Shown piece after piece: positions 39,949 to 50,539 of a DNA stretch of 64,000 bases. Under the pieces are notes generated by a model. The model saw only the letters and a program-made list of their open reading frames with translations. It did no database searches and had not been told where the DNA came from. The stretch is from Mycobacterium kiyosense (GTDB taxonomy: Bacteria > Actinomycetota > Actinomycetes > Mycobacteriales > Mycobacteriaceae): the NCBI GenBank assembly GCA_021654635.1, contig AP025179.1, positions 1,736,001-1,800,000 of the forward strand, in the 5' to 3' direction. How positions within the stretch are numbered: the stretch's first letter is position 1; each line of letters begins with the position of its first letter. The position numbers and the translations under genes are program-made.

Positions 39949-42900
39949 CCGCCGGCACGCACGGGTCGCAGAACGAAACGGATTACCACGCGCTCAACGC
40001 GATGCTGAATCTGTACGACGCCGAGGGCAAGATTCAGTTCGACAAGGACGTCTTGGCGGCGCGCCAGTACTTCCTGGAGCACGTCAACCAGAACACCGTG
40101 TTCTTCCACAATCAGGACGAAAAACTCGACTACCTGATTCGCGAGAACTACTACGAGCGTGAGGTTCTCGACCAGTACTCGCGCAACTTCGTCAAGACGC
40201 TGCTGGATCGCGCCTACGCCAAGAAGTTCCGCTTCCCGACGTTCCTGGGCGCGTTCAAGTACTACACGTCCTACACGCTGAAGACCTTCGACGGGAAGCG
40301 CTACCTGGAGCGCTTCGAAGACCGCGTCGTCATGGTCGCCTTGACGTTGGCCTCCGGTGACACCGGACTGGCCGAGAAGCTGGTCGACGAGATCATCGAC
40401 GGCCGGTTCCAGCCGGCCACCCCGACGTTCCTGAATTCGGGCAAAAAAGCAACGCGGAGAGCCGGTTTCGTGCTTTCCCGCCGGAACACCAGTAGATACC
40501 CCTGACGGTCCGCGGGCGATTGAGAGTCTGCGCACAGGGGACAAGGTGCTTTCGCACGACGGGTCCTTCTCCGTGGTCGAGGCCGTCATCGAGAACCCCA
40601 ACGAACAAGCGCTCATATCCATCTCGCACTTCGGGCACAAGGAGCCCCTGCTGTGCACCCCCCGAGCATCCCATCCTGGTGTGGACCACGCGCGACGTGC
40701 AGACCCTCATCGAGGGTGACGGGGCCGACCCGTTCAACGGCTTTGTCTGGTTGGCTGCCAAAGACATTCGTCCTTCGGATTTCATCGTGACGGCAGCACC
40801 TCGGGGCGGACGACCGCGGCGGACCTTCGACCTGATGGAATACGTGGGCGAGGGCGAATACGAAGAGGTTGATGGCCTCATCCGCAAGGTCAACACCGAT
40901 CGAAAGCACCGCAACAAGCAGCGCCACCACATGCGCTTCATCTCGGTGAATCGCTATGTCGAAGAGTCGTACGATCTAGGGCTTCTCCTTGGTTGGTACG
41001 TTGCCGAGGGGCATATTTCCAAGCGATCAGATCACGCAGGGCGCAATCCCAACGGCATCCATTTCACGATCGGCACGCACGAACTCGAATACCAGCATCA
41101 GCTGGCGGCGGCTTTCAAGCGGGTGTTCGCCGCCGACCTCGCCGTTCACCAGAGCATGTCCGACCAGTCGGTGCGCATGATCTGCAACAGCAAGGTCGTT
41201 GCGTCACTGTTCTTCTCGTTGGTCGGCACGGGATACAACTTGAAACGGTTGTCCCACGAAGTTCTAACGGCCGACGAAGAGTTCCAACGCGGATTGCTGG
41301 CCGGGTTGTTCCGCGGTGACGGGTGCAGCACCACCGGCGGCATGGTGCTCGACCTGGTCAATCCGAGTCTGGTCGATCAGGTGCAACTCCTGCTGCGCCG
41401 AAACGGGATCATGTCCAGGGTTCGCCAGTACGTCAACCAGTCGGGTAACACGACCGGGCAGGTGTTTGTGCCCGGTCTGCCCGGCGCCAACGAGGACTTC
41501 ATCTTTGACGTCGGCAAGAATCTGCACAATTACGTCGGCCAGAAGGGGACGTCGCGCACCACCTATCAGGTCGTACACGGACGGCACGTGTACGGCATCC
41601 GGGAACTGCGGCACACACAGGAAGTTCCCGCCAAGGTCTACAACCTGCATGTCGAGGACACGCACACATACACGATTCGCGGAACCGTCGTGCACAATTG
41701 CTTCCTCCTTCGCATCGAGGACAACATGGAGTCCATCGGGCGCTCCATCAACTCCGCGCTGCAGCTGTCCAAGCGTGGTGGGGGAGTTGCGTTGCTGCTG
41801 ACCAACATTCGCGAACACGGTGCGCCGATCAAGAACATCGAGAACCAGTCCTCGGGCGTCATCCCGATCATGAAGCTGCTCGAGGACTCCTTCTCCTACG
41901 CGAACCAGCTGGGTGCGCGTCAGGGCGCCGGCGCGGTGTACCTCAACGCGCATCACCCCGACATCTACCGCTTCCTGGACACCAAGCGGGAGAACGCCGA
42001 CGAGAAGATCCGCATCAAGACGCTCAGCCTGGGCGTGGTGATCCCGGACATCACCTTCGAGCTGGCCAAGAAGAACGAGGACATGTACCTGTTCTCGCCG
42101 TACGACGTCGAACGTGTCTACGGCAAGGCGTTCGCCGACATCTCGGTCACCGAGAAGTACTACGAGATGGTCGACGACGCGCGCATCCGCAAGACCAAGA
42201 TCAAGGCGCGCGAGTTCTTCCAGACGCTGGCCGAGCTGCAGTTCGAGTCCGGCTACCCCTACATCATGTTCGAGGACACGGTGAACCGGGCCAATCCCAT
42301 CGAGGGCAAGATCACCCACTCGAACCTGTGCTCGGAGATCCTGCAGGTCTCCACCCCATCGCTGTTCAACGACGACTTGTCGTATGCCAAAGTGGGCAAA
42401 GACATTTCGTGCAACCTGGGGTCGCTGAACATCGCCAAGACGATGGACTCGCCGGACTTCGCGCAGACCATCGAGGTGGCCATCCGGGCGCTGACCGCCG
42501 TCAGCGACCAGACGCACATCACCTCGGTGCCGTCAATCGAGCAGGGCAACAACGACTCTCACGCGATCGGGCTCGGGCAGATGAACCTGCACGGATACCT
42601 GGCGCGGGAGGGCATCTTCTACGGTTCCGAAGAGGGCATCGACTTCACCAACATTTACTTCTACACCGTGCTCTACCACGCGCTGCGCGCGTCGAACCGC
42701 ATCGCGATCGAACGAGGCACGCACTTCAAGGGATTCGAGCGGTCCAAATACGCCTCGGGAGAGTTCTTCGACAAGTACACCGAGCAGATGTGGGAGCCGG
42801 CCACCGACAAAGTGCGCCAACTCTTCGCCGACGCCGGCATCCGGATCCCGACCCAGGACGACTGGAAGCGGCTCAAGGAGTCGGTGCAGCAGCACGGCAT

Positions 42901-43312
42901 CTACAACCAGAACCTGCAGGCGGTGCCGCCGACCGGGTCGATCTCCTACATCAACCACTCCACGTCGTCGATCCACCCGATCGTGTCGAAGGTGGAGATT
43001 CGCAAGGAAGGCAAGATCGGTCGCGTCTACTACCCGGCGCCCTACATGACCAACGAAAACCTGGAGTACTACCAGGACGCCTACGAGATCGGCTACGAGA
43101 AGATCATCGACACCTACGCCGCGGCCACCCAGCACGTGGATCAAGGGCTGTCGCTGACGCTGTTCTTCAAGGACACCGCCACCACGCGCGATGTGAACAA
43201 GGCGCAGATCTATGCCTGGCGCAAGGGCATCAAGACGCTGTACTACATCCGGTTGCGGCAGATGGCGCTGGAAGGCACTGAGGTAGAGGGTTGCGTCAGC
43301 TGCATGTTGTGA
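39918..43312 (+). CDS. nrdE: Class Ib ribonucleotide reductase alpha subunit NrdE, intein-interrupted
   Basis: GTG 39918 (GGAAGG upstream) starts the alpha subunit. N-extein (39918-40470) runs from [10 protein letters not shown] to [17 protein letters not shown], and the C-extein (41699-43312) from [20 protein letters not shown] to the C-terminal [10 protein letters not shown] with the redox cysteine pair. Catalytic segments include [11 protein letters not shown] and the [16 protein letters not shown] loop. Together the exteins make about 721 residues, normal for NrdE. As read, two frameshifts occur, at the A6 run 40443-40448 and the C6 run 40658-40663; the lengths of N-extein (553 bases) and intein (1228 bases) are each one over a multiple of three, as expected for one extra base in each. 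Confidence 0.9.
40471..41698 (+). mobile_element. NrdE intein with LAGLIDADG homing endonuclease
   Basis: The element begins at Cys ([20 protein letters not shown]) and ends in VHN followed by the C-extein cysteine. Splicing block B is TPEHPILVW; the C-terminal blocks read [20 protein letters not shown] then VHN|C. Between them two dodecapeptide motifs of a LAGLIDADG endonuclease are seen, [12 protein letters not shown] (about 40985) and [12 protein letters not shown] (about 41296), the first with Glu in place of Asp. About 409 residues. It sits between GEPVS and CFLLRIED of NrdE, near the conserved first redox cysteine. Confidence 0.9.
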
Positions 43313-43315
43313 CGG

Positions 43316-43339
43316 CCGGTCGCTGAAGGCGGCGACCGG
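43316..43339 (+). terminator. Terminator-like hairpin after nrdE
   Basis: CCGGTCGC and GCGACCGG form a perfect 8-bp stem with an 8-base loop, four bases after the nrdE stop. No U-run follows, as usual in mycobacteria. Confidence 0.55.
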
Positions 43340-43421
43340 GTCGGTGCGCGAGCAGCGCGTGGGCCGGGACTTGCCGCCCGTATCGCCAGGTCAGCCGACT
43401 CCACGCGGTAAGGTGCATGAC

Positions 43422-44165
43422 GTGGTGAGAATGCCTCGACCCGCAATACCGCACCCCGGTGCCAAGCCCGGGGTCAAGGTCGACGCGCGCAGCGAGCGCT
43501 GGCGCGAGCACCGCAAGAAAGTGCGCGCCGAGATCGTCGAGGCGGCGTTCCGGGCCATCGATCGCCTGGGCCCCGAGCTGAGCGTGCGGGAGATCGCCGA
43601 GGAAGCCGGCACCGCGAAGCCGAAGATCTACCGGCACTTCACCGACAAGTCGGACCTGTTCCTGGCCATCGGGGAACGGCTGCGCGACATGCTCTGGGCA
43701 GCGATCTTCCCCTCCATCAACCTGGCCACCGACTCCGCGCGCGAAGTGATCCACCGCGCCGTCGAAGAGTTCGTCACGCTGCTCGACCAGCATCCCAACG
43801 TGATGCGGGTGTTCATCCAAGGCAGCTCCAGCGCCCAGTCCAAGGCAACCGTGCGGACCCTCAACGAAGGCCGCGAGATCACGCTGACCATCGCCGAGAT
43901 GTTCAACAACGAGCTGCGGGACATGGAGCTCAACCGTGACGCGCTGGAACTGGCCGCGTTCGCGGCATTCGGCTCGGCGGCCTCCGCCACCGAGTGGTGG
44001 CTGGGTCCCGACCCGGACAGTCCGCGGTCGATGACGCGGGAGCAATTCGTCGCCCAGCTGACGACGATCATGATGGGCATCATTGTCGGGACCGCCGACA
44101 CCCTGGGCATCAAGATGGACCCCGAGAAGCCCATTCACGACGCGCTGCCCGCCGCCTCGGCGTGA
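43422..44165 (+). CDS. TetR-family regulator (Rv3050c-like)
   Basis: The 247-residue regulator begins VVRMPRPAIPHPGAKPGVKV, a basic arm, then an HTH (LSVREIAEEAGTAKPKIYRH and FTDKSDLFLAIGERL). Start choice lies among GTG 43422, GTG 43425 and ATG 43431; I take the first by analogy with Rv3050c. It precedes the Baeyer-Villiger monooxygenase gene on the same strand, with a 104-base AT-richer gap that probably carries its own promoter and operator. Confidence 0.87.
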   Translation: MVRMPRPAIPHPGAKPGVKVDARSERWREHRKKVRAEIVEAAFRAIDRLGPELSVREIAEEAGTAKPKIYRHFTDKSDLFLAIGERLRDMLWAAIFPSINLATDSAREVIHRAVEEFVTLLDQHPNVMRVFIQGSSSAQSKATVRTLNEGREITLTIAEMFNNELRDMELNRDALELAAFAAFGSAASATEWWLGPDPDSPRSMTREQFVAQLTTIMMGIIVGTADTLGIKMDPEKPIHDALPAASA

Positions 44166-44269
44166 GCTGGGCCTCAGCAACGTTGACATCACGGTAGCGA
44201 TCGACAACACTCGGATTATCCGATACCCCGGGTACTGGGTATTTTTCAAGTAAGGAAGACCGACCTCCC

Positions 44270-45817
44270 ATGACAGACGTCGTGACCCCGGCCGTCGACG
44301 AGACCGGCAAACCACAATCCGACCAGCCCCCGGTGCACACCCGTGCGGTCATCATCGGCACCGGATTCTCCGGCTTGGGCATGGCGATCGAGCTGCAGAA
44401 GCAGGGCGTGGACTTCGTCATCCTGGAGAAGGCCGACGACGTCGGCGGCACCTGGCGCGACAACAGCTACCCCGGTTGCGCCTGCGACATCCCGTCGCAC
44501 CTGTACTCCTACTCCTTCGAGCCCAAGCCGGACTGGAAAAACCCGTTCTCCTTCCAACCTGAAATCTGGGACTACCTCAAGGGCGTCACCGACAAATACG
44601 GGTTGCGCCGCTACATCAAGTTCAACTCGCTGGTGGACCGCGGCTACTGGGACGACGACGAGTACCGCTGGCACGTGTTCACCACCGACGGTCGCGAGTA
44701 CATCGCGCAGTTCCTGATCTCCGGGGCCGGCGCGCTACATATCCCGTCCTTCCCCGAGATCGAGGGCCGACACGAATTCGCCGGTCCCGCTTTCCATTCC
44801 GCGGAGTGGGACCACAGCGTCGACCTGACCGGCAAGCGGGTCGCCATCATCGGCACCGGTGCCAGCGCCATCCAGATCGTGCCCGAGATCGTCGACCGGG
44901 TCGCCGAACTGAAGCTCTATCAGCGCACCCCGCCGTGGGTGGTACCGCGGTCGAACCCGGAGATACCGCCCCGGCTGCGGGCGGCCATGCAGAACGTCCC
45001 CGGCCTGCGGGCCCTGACTCGTCTGGCCATCTACTGGGGCCAGGAAGCGCTGGCGTTCGGCATGACCAAGCGACCGAATGCGCTGAAATTCATTGAGCTG
45101 TATGCGAAGTACAACATCCGCCGCTCGGTCAAGGATCGCGAGCTGCGGCGCAAGCTGACGCCGAACTACCGCATCGGCTGCAAGCGAATCCTGAACTCCA
45201 CCACGTACTACCGGGCGGTCGCGAACCCGAAGACCGAGGTGGTGACCGAGGGCATCACCCGGATCACCCGCGACGGCATCGTCACCGCCGACGGTCGCGA
45301 ACGCCAGGTGGACGTGATCGTGTACGCCACCGGCTTCCACGTCACCGACTCCTACACCTATGTGCAGATCAAGGGTCAGCACGGCGAGGATCTGGTGGAC
45401 CGGTGGAACCGGGAGGGTATCGGCGCCCACCGCGGGATCACCGTCGCCGACGTGCCGAACCTGTTCTTCCTGTTGGGGCCCAACACCGGCCTGGGGCACA
45501 ACTCGGTGGTGTTCATGATCGAGTCGCAGATCCACTACGTCGCCGACGCGATCGCCAAGTGCGACAAGATGAAAGCGCAAGCGTTGGCGCCCACCCGCGA
45601 GGCGCAGGATCGGTTCAACGACGAACTGCAGGAAAAGCTGACCCACTCGGTGTGGAACACCGGCGGTTGTGCCAGCTGGTACCTCGACGAGCACGGCAAG
45701 AACACCGTGTTGTGGGGCGGCTACACCTGGCAGTATTGGCGGGCCACCCGCTCGGTGAAGCCCGAGGAATACCGGTTCTTCGGGGTCGGCAAGCGCCCTG
45801 CGCTAGCCGCTGAGTAG
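44270..45817 (+). CDS. Flavin-containing Baeyer-Villiger-type monooxygenase (Rv3049c-like)
   Basis: The 515-residue enzyme has the FAD site AVIIGTGFSGLGMAIELQKQ (about 26-45), the Baeyer-Villiger fingerprint FAGPAFHSAEW (FxGxxxHxxxW, about residue 171), the NADPH site VAIIGTGASAIQIVPEI and the ATG motif VIVYATGFHVTDSY. Such enzymes insert oxygen next to ketones and, in mycobacteria, can also activate thioamide drugs. It lies downstream of the TetR gene and is probably regulated by it. Confidence 0.92.
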   Translation: MTDVVTPAVDETGKPQSDQPPVHTRAVIIGTGFSGLGMAIELQKQGVDFVILEKADDVGGTWRDNSYPGCACDIPSHLYSYSFEPKPDWKNPFSFQPEIWDYLKGVTDKYGLRRYIKFNSLVDRGYWDDDEYRWHVFTTDGREYIAQFLISGAGALHIPSFPEIEGRHEFAGPAFHSAEWDHSVDLTGKRVAIIGTGASAIQIVPEIVDRVAELKLYQRTPPWVVPRSNPEIPPRLRAAMQNVPGLRALTRLAIYWGQEALAFGMTKRPNALKFIELYAKYNIRRSVKDRELRRKLTPNYRIGCKRILNSTTYYRAVANPKTEVVTEGITRITRDGIVTADGRERQVDVIVYATGFHVTDSYTYVQIKGQHGEDLVDRWNREGIGAHRGITVADVPNLFFLLGPNTGLGHNSVVFMIESQIHYVADAIAKCDKMKAQALAPTREAQDRFNDELQEKLTHSVWNTGGCASWYLDEHGKNTVLWGGYTWQYWRATRSVKPEEYRFFGVGKRPALAAE

Positions 45818-46342
45818 CCGCGCAAAGGCTTTCGCCGCCGCGTCGACGCCGGCGTCGTCATCGGTGGCCACCAGATCCAGCAGTAGTCCGCGGATCACCG
45901 CGAGGCCCAGGCGCGCTTGGGCGGGATCGACGGAGCCTTCCGTGACGGCGTCGGCCGCGTCCAGCCAGCCGGTGACGGCGCCGGGAAGCATTGCGGCGAA
46001 AGATCTCTCGTCTTGCGCGGCCCGCGCGTAGCACTCGAAGAACAGCCGCTCCAACTGCCGTAGTTCGGGGCGGCTCACGTCGGCCCAGATGGCGCTGAAA
46101 TGTTCGGCCGGGTTCGTCGGAAGCTCGGGGAGCAGGTTCATCTGCCGGCGCTCCACCTCCTCGACCACTGCCAGCAGCAGCTTGTCCCGGGAACCGAAGT
46201 GGTGCAACAGCATTCGATGGCTGGTGCCGACCGCGGCTGCGACGTCGCGCAGCGACCGCTCGCCCACGCCGTGGGCGGCGAACTCCTCGACCAATGCGTC
46301 CAGGAGTTGCCGGCGCCGGTCGGCGTCAGGCGTGCGGACCAC
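45803..46342 (-). CDS. TetR-family regulator
   Basis: A 179-residue TetR with HTH GVGERSLRDVAAAVGTSHRM, LLHHFGSRDKLLLAVVEEV. It overlaps the end of the monooxygenase gene by 15 bases and its own start lies inside the end of the upstream SRPBCC gene (17-base overlap), so the two are cotranscribed. The 20-bp palindrome at the SRPBCC start is the likely autorepressed operator. Not part of the M. tuberculosis order. Confidence 0.82.
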   Translation of the reverse strand: MVRTPDADRRRQLLDALVEEFAAHGVGERSLRDVAAAVGTSHRMLLHHFGSRDKLLLAVVEEVERRQMNLLPELPTNPAEHFSAIWADVSRPELRQLERLFFECYARAAQDERSFAAMLPGAVTGWLDAADAVTEGSVDPAQARLGLAVIRGLLLDLVATDDDAGVDAAAKAFARLLSG

Positions 46343-46772
46343 ACGCGCCCCGGCGCTGTTCCGAGCGCATGGTCAGGCCGCGGGCTTCCATGTCGAGGTA
46401 GCGCTTGGTCATGTTCGTCATCAATCGGCCGACCAGAGCGCCGATCACGCCTTGCTGGTCGATGCGCTGGCGCACCAGAGTGCGGTCGCCGGGCTGGGGG
46501 ATGACCTCGTGGCTTGCTTTCGCCAAGGCGCCGGGGGCGCGCTGCTCCCAGGTCCAGGACGTGCCCGGTTCGATCTCGGTGACCTTCCAGACAAGGTTGC
46601 CCATCCTTGGCTGCTTGATCGCGAAGCGGTTTCCGACCGCGAGTTCGGGGCCGTCGAGGGCCTTGAGGGAAGTCACCGAGTCGGTCCACTCGGGCCAGCG
46701 TTCGACGTCGCTGAAGACCTCCCAGACGATGTCCGGCCGAGCGTCGATCTCAAAGCTGTGTTCGGTAATCAT
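46326..46772 (-). CDS. SRPBCC (START/Bet v1-like) ligand-binding protein
   Basis: The 148-residue protein starts MITEHSFEIDARPDIVWEVF and continues SDVERWPEWTDSVTSLKAL, the standard polyketide-cyclase/SRPBCC beginning, then VTEIEPGTSWTWEQRAPGA and RQRIDQQGVIGALVGRLMTN. The fold binds hydrophobic ligands. The ATG at 46772 lies within the palindrome CATGTACCAAATGGTACATG. Cotranscribed with the downstream TetR gene. Confidence 0.8.
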   Translation of the reverse strand: MITEHSFEIDARPDIVWEVFSDVERWPEWTDSVTSLKALDGPELAVGNRFAIKQPRMGNLVWKVTEIEPGTSWTWEQRAPGALAKASHEVIPQPGDRTLVRQRIDQQGVIGALVGRLMTNMTKRYLDMEARGLTMRSEQRRGACGPHA

Positions 46773-46789
46773 GTACCAAATGGTACATG
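46770..46789. promoter_or_regulatory. Perfect palindromic operator covering the SRPBCC start codon
   Basis: CATGTACCA-AA-TGGTACATG has perfect 9-bp arms with a two-base spacer, and its left arm contains the SRPBCC initiation codon. Such symmetry beside an SRPBCC-TetR pair is best explained as the TetR binding site. Confidence 0.72.
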
Positions 46790-46952
46790 TCGTCGCAGCT
46801 GATGTCAGCCGGGTTTTCGGCCCCATACGGCGACGATCAAGCCGCCCCGGTAGAGAAATGAAGTGTCGGCGAAGGCCCGCTGCGCGTCGGATGCATCCGC
46901 CCGCGTCACGACCCCGAGGTTGAAACGTGCGGGGCCGGGTACCCGCCCGAGC

Positions 46953-48095
46953 ATGAAAGCTGTTGTCTACAAAGGACCCCGTGACGTAGCCGTCGAAGAA
47001 GTCCCCGACGCCGCGATCGAGAAGCCCACCGACGCCGTCGTCAAGATCACTGCCACCAATATCTGCGGCTCCGACCTGCACATGTACGAAGGCCGCACCG
47101 ATCTCGAGCCCGGAACCGTGATCGGGCACGAAAACCTCGGGGAAGTGGTCGAAGTCGGGCCCGGCGTGCAGAGCCTGAAAGCCGGGGATCGAGTGTGCCT
47201 GCCGTTCAACGTGAGTTGCGGATTCTGCAAGAACTGTGATCGTGGCTTGACCGCGTTCTGCCTGACCGTCAACCCCGGTGTGGCCGGCGGCGCCTACGGA
47301 TACGCCAATATGGGCCCCTACCGCGGCGGCCAGGCCGAATACCTGCGGGTGCCGTTCGCCGACTTCAACGCGCTGCAACTGCCCGACGACAGTGTGGACA
47401 AAGAGAACGACTACGTGATGCTGGCCGACATCTTTCCGACCGGCTGGCACGGCACCCGGCTGGCCAAGGTGCAGCCCGGCGACAGCGTGGCGGTCTGGGG
47501 CGCCGGCCCGGTGGGGCTGATGGCTGCCTATTCCGCGGTAATCCAAGGTGCCGCAGCGGTTTTCGTCGTCGACCATATCGCCGAGCGTCTGGCGCTGGCA
47601 GAGAAGTTCGGCGCCGTAGGCGTGGATTCGTCGAAGACCGATCCGGTCGAAAGCATCACCGAGGCCACGGGCGGAGAGGGCGTGGACCGTGGCGTGGAAG
47701 CCGTCGGCTACCAGGCCCATGACGCGTCGGGCAACGAGCGGTCGAATCTGACCATGAACGCGCTCGTCGAGGTGGTCCGGCCCACCGGCGGCATCGGTGT
47801 GGTGGGGGTGTTCCTGCCCGAAGATCCGGGCGCCGCAGACGAATTGGCCAAACAGGGCAAGATGGCGTTCGACTTCGGCAAGTTCTTCTTCAAGGGCCAG
47901 ACCATCGCGACCGGGCAGGCGAACGTCAAGAACTACAACCGCTACCTGCGTGAGTTGATCCATCACGACAGGGCCGCGCCGTCACGGCTGGTGTCGCACA
48001 ATCTGGGCCTGGGCGAGGCGCCGGATGCCTACCGGCACTTCGACAATCGCGACCAGGGCTGGACCAAGGTCGTGCTCAATCCGGGGAAGCGCTGA
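46953..48095 (+). CDS. Zinc-dependent alcohol/formaldehyde dehydrogenase
   Basis: The 380-residue medium-chain dehydrogenase has the catalytic zinc region ATNICGSDLHMYEGR and VIGHENLGEVVEVG, structural-zinc cysteines in CGFCKNCDRGLTAFC, and the NAD site VAVWGAGPVGLMAAY. The extra insertions (DVSVDKENDYVMLADIFPTG-like DKENDYVMLADIFPTGWHGT) are typical of glutathione-independent formaldehyde dehydrogenases. ATG 46953 starts MKAVVYKGPRDVAVEEV. Divergent from the SRPBCC-TetR unit, so the palindrome between them may also affect it. Confidence 0.87.
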   Translation: MKAVVYKGPRDVAVEEVPDAAIEKPTDAVVKITATNICGSDLHMYEGRTDLEPGTVIGHENLGEVVEVGPGVQSLKAGDRVCLPFNVSCGFCKNCDRGLTAFCLTVNPGVAGGAYGYANMGPYRGGQAEYLRVPFADFNALQLPDDSVDKENDYVMLADIFPTGWHGTRLAKVQPGDSVAVWGAGPVGLMAAYSAVIQGAAAVFVVDHIAERLALAEKFGAVGVDSSKTDPVESITEATGGEGVDRGVEAVGYQAHDASGNERSNLTMNALVEVVRPTGGIGVVGVFLPEDPGAADELAKQGKMAFDFGKFFFKGQTIATGQANVKNYNRYLRELIHHDRAAPSRLVSHNLGLGEAPDAYRHFDNRDQGWTKVVLNPGKR

Positions 48096-48294
48096 GCCGC
48101 TGTTCGGCATCCACGCCGGCAATGCCGGGCGAGGGAATTGAGCTTCGCCGGCGGCATTGCACTCAGCCGAGTCGAGCTAACGGGCTGCGACGGGGTTCAG
48201 CGGCGGCGACGTCGACCTGGGACCAGAGCGTGCCCGAAGCCGCCGCCGCGGCACTCTGCCGGGCCCCGGATCGTTGACCTTTCGCGACACGCGA

Positions 48295-48342
48295 ACACAA
48301 CTTATTGTGTTACGACGGCTTGTCGGCCCCCAGGGGTAGTGT
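48295..48342 (+). promoter_or_regulatory. NrdR boxes upstream of nrdF2
   Basis: ACACAACTTATTGTGT (48295-48310) is a near-perfect match to the 16-bp NrdR box, and a second box, CCCCCAGGGGTAGTGT, starts 32 bases later at 48327. The second box is almost identical to the one before nrdH, so the two ribonucleotide reductase loci are likely coregulated. Confidence 0.72.
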
Positions 48343-48380
48343 TTGTGGCCTACGCAACACAGCCCCATTCGTCCTGGTGA

Positions 48381-49367
<987 letters not shown>

Positions 49368-49376
49368 CCGGGCGCC

Positions 49377-49398
49377 GAGCGTGAGTTTCACGACGCTC
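49377..49398 (+). terminator. Imperfect terminator-like hairpin after nrdF2
   Basis: GAGCGTGA and TCACGACGCTC pair around a three-base loop, with a small bulge, ten bases after the nrdF2 stop and just beyond the end of the convergent nuclease gene. Confidence 0.45.
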
Positions 49399-49422
49399 CC
49401 GCGGCGTGTTGCGTCGTAAACT

Positions 49423-49980
49423 TCAGTTTCGGCGGATGCGCGTCCCGGGTTGCGGCGTCGGCTTTGCCGGTGGCGGCACCCAACTCTGCAGCACCCCGCG
49501 CCCGATCAGCTGGCACCGGTGAGTGAACGCCAATTTCCTTGCGGCGCTGGTGAATTCCTGATTGCTCACCACAATGCTGCGGGCACAGCCGTGGAGTCGG
49601 GCACCCGAGACCACCTGCTGCACGGCCGCGACGCCCACCGGTTTGCCGTATCGCTTGCATTGCACCGCGACGGATTCGTCGCCTTTCTCGGCGATCAAGT
49701 CGACCCCGTAGTCGCCCACCGGCGGAGTGAACCTGACTTCCCAGCCGGCCCGGACCAGGCGGGTGGCGACGTAGTCCTCGAACTCGACGCCGTCCATTGC
49801 GTCGATCGCGTCCAGCGTGCCGTTCATGCGACGTCGCAGCCACTCCCGCCTGGCCGCCCATCCCAGCGCCTCGGCAAGCAGCGCCAGGTAGAACGCCACG
49901 ACACCGGCGCCCGGGTGGTGCCGCATGACACCGACGACGATCCCGCACAACAACGGGACGACGACGACGGCGCTGCCCAC
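49423..49980 (-). CDS. Membrane-associated Mrr-type restriction endonuclease-like protein
   Basis: The 185-residue protein starts with a hydrophobic region (VVVVPLLCGIVVGVMRHH, FYLALLAEALGWAARR), followed by a PD-(D/E)xK nuclease core of the Mrr type: FEDYVATRLVRAGWEVRFTP, GDYGVDLIAEKGDESVAVQC with KRY (D...QxK), and VVSGARLHGCARSIVVSN. Such orphan Mrr-like nucleases cut methylated or damaged DNA, but membrane-linked forms are uncharacterised. Convergent with nrdF2. Confidence 0.75.
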   Translation of the reverse strand: MGSAVVVVPLLCGIVVGVMRHHPGAGVVAFYLALLAEALGWAARREWLRRRMNGTLDAIDAMDGVEFEDYVATRLVRAGWEVRFTPPVGDYGVDLIAEKGDESVAVQCKRYGKPVGVAAVQQVVSGARLHGCARSIVVSNQEFTSAARKLAFTHRCQLIGRGVLQSWVPPPAKPTPQPGTRIRRN

Positions 49981-50122
49981 GAGCCGATGATAGGGACGAA
50001 CACCGACACCACCGGCGCGCCGGAAAGCTCGACGTGTTCAGGCGGTGAACGCCGCGTGAATTGTCGTCGGGGCCAGCCGCCGTCGGTGGCGCCGGTACCG
50101 TCCCGGCCAGGAGACTGTCTGG

Positions 50123-50539
50123 GTGACGACAGACCACACGCACTGCAATCACCCACACTTCCTGCGGTCGGTGATCCGCTGGCTGCAGGCCGGCTACCCC
50201 GAAGGTGTGCCGGGCCCGGACCGCGTCCCGCTGTTCGCACTGCTGCGCAGCACGCCACTCACCCCTGAACAGCTCAAAGAAGTGATCGACAACCTCACTG
50301 CCAAAGGATCGCCGGCGGCAGCCGACGGTGTGATCGACGGCAACGAGATTGCCGAGTCGATCGCCGAGCTGACCCACCACGACCCCGGACCCGAGAACGT
50401 CCGTCGCGTCGCCGCGACCCTGGCCGCGGCCGGTTGGCCGCTGGCCGGGATCGACGTCAGCGAGGTCATTCCCGGAGACGAGGACGGCGAAGCAGCCGAA
50501 GAGGTTGCGGCCCGGCTCCGGGCTGTCTCACAAAGTTGA
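50123..50539 (+). CDS. DUF3349 protein (Rv3046c-like)
   Basis: The 138-residue protein has [40 protein letters not shown] and a helical C-terminus with many acidic residues. This is DUF3349, known from M. tuberculosis Rv3046c as a small helical domain of unknown role. GTG at 50123. Its 3' end overlaps the convergent adhC by 12 bases. Confidence 0.82.
   Translation: MTTDHTHCNHPHFLRSVIRWLQAGYPEGVPGPDRVPLFALLRSTPLTPEQLKEVIDNLTAKGSPAAADGVIDGNEIAESIAELTHHDPGPENVRRVAATLAAAGWPLAGIDVSEVIPGDEDGEAAEEVAARLRAVSQS

Noticed and set aside
40443..40448. Programmed frameshifting at A6G in nrdE, DUF732 and the thiolase
   Set aside because: The AAAAAAG run resembles a -1 slippery site, but the required shift is +1 (one base skipped), and many other shifts are at C runs, so a common insertion explains the data better.
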